Shown here: positions 1 through 5,575 of the stretch, one piece after another
How the letters are laid out: every line of letters starts with the position of its first letter
How positions within the stretch are numbered: position 1 is the first letter of the stretch
NCBI GenBank assembly: GCA_022792975.1
Contig: JAAWCC010000156.1
Coordinates: 1-5,575 of the forward strand
DNA from: Clostridia bacterium
GTDB taxonomy: Bacteria; Bacillota_A; Clostridia; TANB77; CAG-508
DNA length: 5,575 nucleotides
Direction of reading: 5' to 3'
The notes under the pieces: model-generated
Databases searched by the model: none
What the model was told of the DNA's origin: nothing
The model's input: the letters and a program-made list of their open reading frames with translations, nothing else
Made by a program: the position numbers and the translations under genes

Positions 1-1005
1 ATTTGTATTTGAGGTTGTATCTTTTACTTTTCTGATTAGCAAATAGCATACAAATGTTAATACAATAATCATCATTTGTACTATTAAACCTAGTTTTCCA
101 CTGTAAAAGCTGTTTGTAAATCCAAAGTTTGATACTGCCCAATTTTTTAATGTTTCTATAAATAGTATTGGTACTATTGAAATTACTGATAAACTTTGGA
201 ATACATAGTCTAGCTTGTCTCTTTTTAAGATTTCTATTTGCATTTCTTGTGTTATATTATTTAAGTTTTTTAAATAAAGTGATGCTCCATCATTTGTTTT
301 TCTATCTCCAAACTCACGTGTTAAGTATGATATTCCAGCAAATTCTTTTAAATAACTATTTGGTGCTACATCATAATACTTTTCTAGCTCTTCTTCTGGG
401 TCATCTGATATAAGTATTTCATATATTTTTTCTCCCTGTCTTGACACCTCTAGTTCATCATTTTGAGATACTTCATATATTGCTTCTTCTACCATGTTAA
501 ATTCGTGATAAGCATGTCTTATTTCTGAAAAAAATTCTACTTGCTGTTTTAAAAGCTTGTTGTCAAGTTTTCCAACCATTCCATCAATTACTGTATCTAT
601 CATAAATACTTCAAATATTATAAGTATTCCTAAAAGTAAAGGATTCGATTTTGCAATTAATATAATTAGAATAGTTAGTGGTATAATTATTAGTAATGCT
701 TTTGTAATTATTGAAGAAGCTTGTCTTCTGGTTTTATATTCGTCCTCAATGTTTATTATTTCTAATTTTCTTCTTAATTTAAATAAGTACCTTTTTATTC
801 CTGGTATTTTTGCATATATAACATATAACTTCTGATATAATATTTCTGAAGAAAATTTATTACTCTCTGTTCCTTTTCTTAATTCTCTTAAATATTTTCT
901 TTCGCCTTTATTCAGTGCTTTATTTATAAGTACAAAGGCTACAATTATAGCTACAAATGCAACAATTGCAACACTTAGTATGTACATTAAAACCTCGTTC
1001 GACAT
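1..1005 (-). CDS. TadB/TadC-like type II secretion F-family membrane protein (3' end outside window)
   Basis: The frame is open for 335 codons from ATG at 1005 to the left edge with no stop, so the C-terminus is missing. The protein begins MSNEVLMYILSV. Hydrophobic segments lie at about residues 6-28, 102-119, 122-140, 270-285 and 305-324. A long charged cytoplasmic stretch (about 145-265) contains an EFFSEIRHAYHEFNMVEEAI helix of the kind seen in F-type platform proteins. In Tad systems this family forms the inner-membrane platform that couples the CpaF ATPase to pilin extrusion. The gene lies 36 nt after the ATPase gene and has its own strong ribosome binding site, which fixes the start. 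The family call comes from membrane topology and gene order; I cannot separate TadB from TadC. It has no in-frame CGG and reads normally through GTT GGA AAA at 576-568. Confidence 0.82.
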   Translation of the reverse strand, partial: MSNEVLMYILSVAIVAFVAIIVAFVLINKALNKGERKYLRELRKGTESNKFSSEILYQKLYVIYAKIPGIKRYLFKLRRKLEIINIEDEYKTRRQASSIITKALLIIIPLTILIILIAKSNPLLLGILIIFEVFMIDTVIDGMVGKLDNKLLKQQVEFFSEIRHAYHEFNMVEEAIYEVSQNDELEVSRQGEKIYEILISDDPEEELEKYYDVAPNSYLKEFAGISYLTREFGDRKTNDGASLYLKNLNNITQEMQIEILKRDKLDYVFQSLSVISIVPILFIETLKNWAVSNFGFTNSFYSGKLGLIVQMMIIVLTFVCYLLIRKVKDTTSNTN

Positions 1006-1016
1006 GTTAGTTTTAG

Positions 1017-1026
1017 CACCTCCTTA
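1017..1026 (-). promoter_or_regulatory. Ribosome binding site of the TadB/C-like gene
   Basis: On the minus strand this reads TAAGGAGGTG, a near-perfect match to the 16S rRNA anti-Shine-Dalgarno sequence, about 11 nt before ATG at 1005. It supports that start over the internal ATG six codons later. Confidence 0.85.
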
Positions 1027-1041
1027 ACCTTCGCTCATAAT

Positions 1042-3026
1042 TTATTTTTTGGCAGTTTTTGTTTGTCTTTTTGCCTTAGCTTGTGTTTTTTCTGTTTTTG
1101 CAGTAGATTTTTTTGTTATTTCTTCTACTCCTGCATACCCATCTTTTATTCTGACACCCCAGTTTTCTTCTACGAATTTATCAAAGTCCTCTATGTCAGA
1201 GTCATCCATATTATTTCTCATTTCTATTAAGTTTGTGTCTGAAATTTTATTTGTTATTACATAGCTATCATCTACATATTCTAGTATATTTACATATTTA
1301 TATGTCTCTCTATCTGTAATCTTTCCAAAGTAACGTGTTGCATTATCCATAAATTTATCTAGCTTTCCTTCAAGTGTTTTTTCATTTCTATGGTCAAATG
1401 TATATTCATTTTTGTTTTCTATTGGAATACATTCTGTTATTCTCTCTATATATCTTCTTCCTCTAAAGTCTTTTACTAAGTGTATATCAAAGTTTAATAC
1501 TTGTATAACTTGTTCTTCAGCTGTTTTTTCATCTTTGAATACCCCTGTTCTAAGCATTGAGTTTCTTAGTGCTGTAACTAAGTTTGGGAATGTTTTAGCG
1601 TGGTGAGTAAATAATGTAAACTTAGATGCAACTTGGGCTGCCTGTATCATCCAAGATGCTACTGGGTCTGTTGCAACCTCTCCGAATAATATTTACAGAA
1701 CCGTCAGTCTTCTTTTGAACGTCTAGTCCCTCTTGTCCTGAAACTGTCTCTGTCTCTCTAAAAGATAATATATTTCTTGTTGGGTAAATTTTTCTTAAAT
1801 GAAGCTCGAAGGCAGTTTCTTGAACTCTTATATTCATAGTTTCATATATATTTTCAATCATAGCCATAAGCATTGTTGTTTTTCCGACAGCCTTGTTCTC
1901 CTGTAAGTGATAAAATTCTTGCTCCTTTAACTAAATATTTTAAAAGGTCAATTGCTTTTTCTTTTCCTTCATATGTAATTATTTGTTCAAGTGTTGCACG
2001 TTTTACGTCAAACTTTCTTACAAAGAATGCCCATGTTTCTGACATTGATGGCCTAACTACAACGACACGTGATCCATCTTTCATTTCATTGATTTTGTAA
2101 CCATTTGAGTCTGATAATTGCCCTGGGTTATTGTATTTATATATATTTTGACATACTCTTTTTAATTCACTTTCCGTTCCAAAGCTTAAGAAGGCCAGTC
2201 TTATTGATACACCTTAGAAGAATATCCATATTGCATCACATGCTCTTGGTACTTTATTATCTAATATTTGGTCTAGATAATCTCCATCTGTTTGTGCAAC
2301 TTGGCTTAAGAAGCTCTCTGGAAGACCAGAGACACCACCAGAAACACCGTCTATGTTCATATCTCTTATTTCATCTATACTACTATATCCTTTGTAGATT
2401 TGATATATTCTTTGAGTTACAATCTTTAATTTATCATCATATGTAAGTACTATATCCTCTTTATCGAATATTTCATCTATTTCTTCAGAGGTTATAACAT
2501 GGCATGGCTTTGCTTCTCCTGCAACATATTTTAAGGCTGCAAGATTATATTTTTTTATAAGCTCTGTCAACGCTTCATATCCAAATTGTAATTTATATAT
2601 GTATATTAATATATCAAATTTATCTTGAGATGTAAGAAGTGATGGTATGTCAAATGGAATTGCTTTTGATATATTTGTTTCATCTGCACCATACTCTTTT
2701 GAAAGCAAGTCATAGATAAGCTCTTTAACATACTTTTTATCATTAACATCTCCATAGGTGCATCCCTTTAAAGCCTTTTTTAGCTCGTACTTTTTATTTT
2801 TTCTTCTTTTCAGTTCTTCTTCTGATAAACCTATATCATAAAGGTTTATTTTTGTAATTTCGTCTAGTCTTCTCTTAACGAACTCTGTCATTTTTTCTAA
2901 GGTATATGTTTTATCGTCAAGCTCTACATTTTCTTCAATTTCCTCATTCTTTCTTGCCTTTAGTATTCTAAATACTAGGAAAGCTGCTACTGCTAAGACT
3001 AGTAATATTGCTAGGATGTTTATCAT
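1042..3026 (-). CDS. cpaF: CpaF-family secretion ATPase, membrane-anchored; continuous only with two +1 shifts and passage through one TAA
   Basis: This is the motor ATPase of a Tad/Flp-type system. Read from ATG 3026 to TAA 1042, skipping one C at 1886 and one at 1684, it gives 660 residues, counting the TAA at 2216-2214 as residue 271. The N-terminus (about 3-22) is a hydrophobic anchor, unusual for CpaF, followed by a helical charged region to about residue 230. The ATPase core then shows KDGSRVVVVRP (about 316-326), Walker A GEQGCGKTT (376-384), an acidic-box region RNILSFRETETVSG (about 417-430), a Walker B-like IIGEV (446-450) and a histidine box FTLFTHHAKT (about 469-478). The last 23 residues are rich in Lys, Thr and Ala. 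In the zero frame, translation would stop at the TAA, or otherwise within ten codons after the P-loop. The internal ATGs after each break (1873, 1650) have no ribosome binding site. Family identity is secure. Whether the gene is recoded, decayed or misread is open. Confidence 0.88.
1681..1684 (-). other. CGGA +1 frameshift site at the Walker B glycine of the CpaF-like ATPase
   Basis: The minus strand reads GTA AAT ATT ATT CGG AGA GGT, which runs to an unrelated tail and a stop about 20 codons on. Skipping the C at 1684 gives AAT ATT ATT GGA GAG GTT GCA, that is N-I-I-G-E-V-A, the expected IIGEV motif of the VirB11/CpaF family. It then joins directly to the in-frame sequence ending at 1042. 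The frame change is certain; its mechanism is inferred. Confidence 0.85.
1883..1886 (-). other. CGGA +1 frameshift site inside the Walker A P-loop of the CpaF-like ATPase
   Basis: The minus strand reads GGA GAA CAA GGC TGT CGG AAA AAC AAC in the zero frame (GEQGCRKNN) and reaches TGA ten codons after the CGG. Skipping the C at 1886 gives TGT GGA AAA ACA ACA ATG, that is GEQGCGKTTM, a perfect GxxGxGKT P-loop. The restored glycine is the invariant one before the catalytic lysine, so any active ATPase must carry this frame change. Confidence 0.9.
2214..2216 (-). other. In-frame TAA within the CpaF-like gene
   Basis: The minus strand reads ATA TTC TTC TAA GGT GTA TCA, that is IWIFF, stop, GVSIRLAFLSFG. 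The same frame continues as clearly homologous coding sequence on both sides, so no frame change is needed here, unlike at the two CGGA sites. The simplest explanation is a single-base change from a lysine codon (AAA to TAA). TAA also ends the neighbouring genes, so it very likely terminates translation here. Homologous reading on both sides makes two separate genes unlikely. Confidence 0.85.
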
Positions 3027-3033
3027 TTTGGCT

Positions 3034-3041
3034 TCCTCCTT
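3034..3041 (-). promoter_or_regulatory. Ribosome binding site of the CpaF-like gene
   Basis: The minus strand reads AAGGAGGA, 7 nt before ATG 3026. It lies in the 25-nt gap after the upstream gene's stop and fixes the start that includes the N-terminal hydrophobic anchor. Confidence 0.85.
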
Positions 3042-3051
3042 TTTCAGTTCT

Positions 3052-3909
3052 TTAAATCCTCATTTGTAATTCTTGCATTTTGTAGACTATTGCGTCTGTA
3101 TCTCTCTTTAATTCTTTAATAAAGAATGTTGTTCTATCTTCTCCATCATCTAATCTTTTTAATCTTGTATTTAAGAAAAATTCAGCTGCTGTTCCCTCGC
3201 AAACCGCCTCTGCAAAAAGGTTAGTGTATGGAACTGTAAGCATTTCCTTCTTTTCTCCTAATAATCTCGCAACATTTTTACTAGAATATTTTGATTTTCT
3301 GTCATAATTATTTATAAGTCCCATTACTTGTTTTGGTGGGAACAATTCCTTATTCTCTCTAAGCTTGACAAATTTTTCAAACTCTAGTGGTTTTTGCTCC
3401 ATATCTATGATTATTATATTTGACATTTTTAATATTCTTTTTGTTGTTTCCTCCTCTAATCCATTGTTTAAATCTACTAATATTATGTCATAATATTGCC
3501 TTGCAACATTTATTATATCTAAACAAGCACTATATACTCTTTTATAGTCTGCATCTGTAAAATCCTCCTTCTTTTTAGGACCTGCAACTACTTCTAATCT
3601 GTTTTTGTAAACTATTTTTGTATAGTTTGCAACCATATCTGGTGATAGTCTTTTTGCAGCTGCAAGCTTTGCCATTCCTTCTAAGCCTGATTCTAAATCC
3701 ATTGCCTGTTTATTTTCAGTTATTAATTTAACTGCTTTTACTCTATCCTCTACTCCAAATGCTTTTAAAGCTACTTGATCATTATATCCTGTTGAAACTA
3801 ACAAAATTTTATAATTATGCTCTGTACCCATGTATGCGGCAAGTGCCATCGCAGAATGGGTTTGTCCTATTTTGCCTGTATTATCATTCCAAAGTGTAAT
3901 AATTGCCAT
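3052..3909 (-). CDS. ParA/MinD-like (CpaE-type) protein with a degenerate P-loop
   Basis: The 285-residue product starts MAIITLWNDNTGKIGQTHSA and has the layout of a ParA/MinD fold. It has an N-terminal strand and loop, KILLVSTGYND (about 34-44), the hydrophobic strand and acidic turn YYDIILVDLNNG (about 139-150, Walker B-like), and NIIIIDMEQKP (about 164-174). The nucleotide loop TGKIGQTHS aligns with the KGGxGKTT signature but has Gln where the P-loop lysine belongs and Thr at the signature lysine. Catalysis is therefore doubtful, and it may bind nucleotide weakly or act as a scaffold. CpaE/TadZ proteins of this type place the pilus machine at its site and act with CpaF, whose gene follows 25 nt on. 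The start is supported by AAAAGGAGT, which overlaps the end of the upstream gene. The frame is intact with no CGG codon. Confidence 0.8.
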   Translation of the reverse strand: MAIITLWNDNTGKIGQTHSAMALAAYMGTEHNYKILLVSTGYNDQVALKAFGVEDRVKAVKLITENKQAMDLESGLEGMAKLAAAKRLSPDMVANYTKIVYKNRLEVVAGPKKKEDFTDADYKRVYSACLDIINVARQYYDIILVDLNNGLEEETTKRILKMSNIIIIDMEQKPLEFEKFVKLRENKELFPPKQVMGLINNYDRKSKYSSKNVARLLGEKKEMLTVPYTNLFAEAVCEGTAAEFFLNTRLKRLDDGEDRTTFFIKELKRDTDAIVYKMQELQMRI

Positions 3910-3914
3910 AGCAC

Positions 3915-4611
3915 TTACTCCTTTTCTAAGTTTTTAATTATTTTTTTCACTTCACCAGAGGTTATATCCTCATCAAATATTGTTGTCATTAAATATAATA
4001 AGCCATTTTTATAGTGATCGCTTAATTTCCTCATTCTTATCCTAGAAATCACTTGATTTATAATAGTTACACTATAATTTCCAAGCTCAATTGGAAAATT
4101 TAATATTTCCTTATCCCAAGATACTTTACAACCTAAAGTTAGGTAGTCTAGATACTCATTTTCTTCCTTTAGCAGATTTTTAGAAAAAAGTACTTTAAAT
4201 ACTTTTATTGGCTTTTTTAATATGCTCAAAATCTCTGTACCTTTTTTTAATGAATATAAATCAAAAGCTGTAACAAAGCAGTTTTTATAGTTTCTTTCGA
4301 TATCAAAATTTAATGCAGCCTCTGGTGTGTCTATATCAACCAAAGCTATATCATAGTCTAAAGGTTTATCCTCTATTCCTAAATAATTTTTTATTTTATC
4401 CATACTATTAAATCCGAACAGCTACATCGAAGCCTTCAAATTCTGTTACATAACTTTGTGTTGGACTTATTGCTGGAATCACATATTTCGTTTTTTGAAG
4501 TAGGCTTGCATCAATTACTAGTACTTTCTTTTCTGCCATAGCTAAAATTCTTGCTATATATAATATTAAGTCTAATTTGTCATAACCGCCTATAAATCCT
4601 ACTGTTTTCAT
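3915..4611 (-). CDS. ParA/MinD-like (CpaE-type) protein, 231 residues when read through one +1 frameshift
   Basis: Two overlapping-frame pieces, 4611-4408 (67 codons) and the frame ending at 3915, join into one protein if the C at 4416 is skipped: FEGFDVAVGFNSMDKIKNYL. The span of 697 nt equals 231 codons plus a stop plus one base. The N-terminus MKTVGFIGGYDKLDLILYIA resembles a ParA P-loop strand but lacks the GKT signature. VLVIDAS (about 30-36) and DIALVDIDTPE (about 85-95) match the Walker A' and Walker B-like strands of the fold. The product is probably a non-catalytic or weakly binding CpaE relative that works with the next gene's product at the pilus base. The internal ATG at 4403 has no ribosome binding site, which argues against two separate genes. 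Zero-frame translation would end two codons after the shift, giving a 67-residue fragment. Confidence 0.8.
3917..3925 (-). promoter_or_regulatory. Ribosome binding site of the second ParA-like gene, overlapping the upstream gene end
   Basis: The minus strand reads AAAAGGAGT, with GGAG 8 nt before ATG 3909. It lies inside the final codons and stop (TAA 3917-3915) of the upstream gene. Only 5 nt separate that stop from this start, so the two genes are probably translationally coupled, and production of this protein may depend on ribosomes passing the frameshift in the upstream gene. Confidence 0.8.
4413..4416 (-). other. CGGA +1 frameshift site in the CpaE-type gene
   Basis: The minus strand reads GAT GTA GCT GTT CGG ATT TAA in the zero frame. 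Skipping the C at 4416 gives GTT GGA TTT AAT AGT ATG, that is V-G-F-N-S-M, and opens the next 162 codons. The zero-frame stop follows immediately after CGG ATT, an arrangement that would make any failure to shift a clean termination. Confidence 0.85.
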
Positions 4612-4621
4612 ATTTTAAGTA

Positions 4622-4629
4622 TCCTTTCC
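4622..4629 (-). promoter_or_regulatory. Ribosome binding site of the first ParA-like gene
   Basis: The minus strand reads GGAAAGGA, 10 nt before ATG 4611. It is an imperfect but plausible Shine-Dalgarno sequence, weaker than those of the ATPase and TadB/C-like genes. Confidence 0.65.
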
Positions 4630-4644
4630 TTCTAAAATATCGGC

Positions 4645-4676
4645 ATAAAGTGGTAGGCATTTTGCCACCACTTTAT
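4645..4676 (-). terminator. Strong hairpin between the CpaB-like and first ParA-like genes (terminator, attenuator or processing element)
   Basis: The arms at 4645-4659 and 4663-4676 pair over 14 base pairs, with one bulged base at 4655 and a three-base loop. It begins a few bases after the TAA of the CpaB-like gene. On the transcribed minus strand it is followed by GCCGATATTTTAG rather than a clean U-run, so complete termination is doubtful. Partial termination or 3'-end protection of the upstream message would give more CpaB-like protein than downstream products. The T-rich side faces the plus strand, where I see no gene that would use it. Confidence 0.55.
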
Positions 4677-4682
4677 TTTGTT

Positions 4683-5573
4683 TTAATATGTTGATAAATC
4701 TCCTACATATTGTTGTCTAGCAGCTTTCATTTTTTCTGCCTCGCTTGAAACTCCTGCTTCTACATTTGTTAATTTTTCGTCTCCATATCCATCTACTGCT
4801 TGATTTATTGTTCCTCTTTGATTTCTAGCAGCTTCTGTATATCTGCTTGACAATGCATTCATTGCTGTTGTTGTTATATTTGGGTTTGCATTCATTAAAG
4901 ATATTACACTTTGGCTTGCTATATATGTTGGAGTTGAGTTTCCTTGCATTCCTGCATCTGCATAAGTTGTTGCATAAAGTAATGAGCCTTCCATAATATA
5001 TGCCTCGACTATTGCATTGCTCATAGTTAATATTTCGTCTTCTGATACTTCAATCCAGACTGTATCTGAGTTTGTTTGGTCTACACGTTTTTTTGATAAT
5101 ACAATAAAATCTTCTCCACTTGGAAGCCTTAATCTTACATCAATATGTTGTCCTTCCTCAAGTTGAGTTGGAAGCACTAGCATATTGTATTCTTGAATTC
5201 TTACATCAGAAGACCTTTCTTTTCCTTCTTGATTTATCATATCTGTAGTAATTACAGTTCCTTTTCTTACTCCAATTTTTGCAGTTGAATTTTCTGTTAT
5301 ATATGTAGCAAAATTAGCGCTTGTTAAAGCATTGTTTGGTGCATGCTCGGCTCTAACCTGCTCTAGTTTTAGATTTCCTTCTAAATTATCACCAGAGATT
5401 ACATCTTGAGCTAATACATAAACTGAACGATATTCAATTGCTGCTTGTTCTTCCTTCATTTTTGATATTTGAAGAATTAATAATCCTATTATAATACCTG
5501 TAATAATTAATGTTAAAAACATTCCTAATAAAAATGATGTTCTTGCTTTTTTTTGCATCGGATTCATTGCCAT
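4683..5573 (-). CDS. cpaB: CpaB/RcpC-like SAF-domain pilus assembly protein
   Basis: The 296-residue product starts MAMNPMQKKARTSFLL, with a single membrane segment at about 14-35 and the rest probably outside the membrane. A SAF-like domain follows: YVLAQDVISGDNL (about 52-64), then KIGVRKGTVITTDMI (about 95-109). Next is YNMLVLPTQLEEGQHIDVRL (about 128-147), typical of RcpC/CpaB proteins, which act in the envelope during Tad pilus assembly and in some species modify or stabilise the pilus. The C-terminal part, from about residue 200, is polar and rich in Ala, Asn and Thr and is not a domain I recognise. Only two bases precede this ATG in the window, so its ribosome binding site is unseen and the true start could be upstream or at the ATG two codons later. 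It is probably the first gene of the visible operon. The frame is intact with no CGG codon. Confidence 0.82.
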   Translation of the reverse strand: MAMNPMQKKARTSFLLGMFLTLIITGIIIGLLILQISKMKEEQAAIEYRSVYVLAQDVISGDNLEGNLKLEQVRAEHAPNNALTSANFATYITENSTAKIGVRKGTVITTDMINQEGKERSSDVRIQEYNMLVLPTQLEEGQHIDVRLRLPSGEDFIVLSKKRVDQTNSDTVWIEVSEDEILTMSNAIVEAYIMEGSLLYATTYADAGMQGNSTPTYIASQSVISLMNANPNITTTAMNALSSRYTEAARNQRGTINQAVDGYGDEKLTNVEAGVSSEAEKMKAARQQYVGDLSTY

Positions 5574-5575
5574 AA

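Noticed and set aside
168..835. Plus-strand open frames of 81 and 92 codons (168-413, 557-835)
   Set aside because: They lie opposite the open TadB/C-like gene, lack ribosome binding sites, and their hydrophobic composition is what the reverse complement of such coding sequence gives.
1042..1873. Treating the 83-codon and 202-codon minus-strand pieces as separate genes
   Set aside because: Neither internal start has a ribosome binding site, and each piece continues a single ATPase domain across a one-base frame change.
2105..2446. Plus-strand open frame of 113 codons opposite the CpaF-like gene
   Set aside because: It has a TTG start and no Shine-Dalgarno sequence, and lies fully opposite recognisable CpaF coding sequence; it is a shadow frame.
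1681..3026. Ordinary pseudogene decay as the full explanation of the CpaF-like gene
   Set aside because: Random decay would not give three identical C-before-GGA breaks in two genes while the remaining coding sequence stays well conserved. The separate TAA keeps partial decay possible.
1681..4416. Simple sense reassignment of CGG (for example to Gly, Trp or Gln)
   Set aside because: Reading CGG as any three-base codon leaves the wrong frame downstream; only a +1 change restores the proteins.
1..5575. CRISPR arrays, tRNA or rRNA genes, insertion sequences
   Set aside because: No spaced direct repeats, cloverleaf-like segments, transposase-like proteins or terminal inverted repeats were seen; nearly all of the window is coding.

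Overview
The window is AT-rich DNA that fits a low-GC Firmicutes genome, probably a Clostridia-type bacterium. The genes start at ATG behind AGGAGG-like ribosome binding sites, the arginine codons I read are AGA, AGG and CGT, and every gene end in the window uses TAA. All supported genes lie on the minus strand, closely spaced, as one operon read from right to left. It is a Tad/Flp-type (type IVc) pilus or secretion assembly locus.

In transcription order the layout is: a CpaB/RcpC-like SAF-domain protein (5573-4683); a hairpin (4676-4645); a ParA/MinD-like CpaE-type protein that needs one +1 frameshift (4611-3915); a second ParA/MinD-like protein with a degenerate P-loop (3909-3052); a long membrane-anchored CpaF-type secretion ATPase (3026-1042) that needs two +1 frameshifts and also holds an in-frame TAA; and a TadB/TadC-type integral membrane platform protein running off the left edge (1005-1). 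The expected roles are CpaB in the envelope, the two ParA-like proteins as cytoplasmic localisation or assembly factors, CpaF as the motor, and TadB/C as the membrane platform. No pilin, secretin or prepilin peptidase is present.

The most striking feature is a repeated coding anomaly. Three reading-frame breaks in two genes are the same: an extra C directly before a GGA glycine codon, so that the zero frame reads an NNT codon followed by CGG. Skipping that C restores a convincing protein each time, and two of the sites sit exactly on the catalytic P-loop and Walker B glycines of the CpaF ATPase. These three are the only in-frame CGG codons in the window. The pattern suggests +1 recoding at CGGA, possibly because CGG is unassigned or poorly decoded. 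Recurrent sequence error or gene decay cannot be excluded from the sequence alone, and the extra in-frame TAA in cpaF weakens a purely functional reading.
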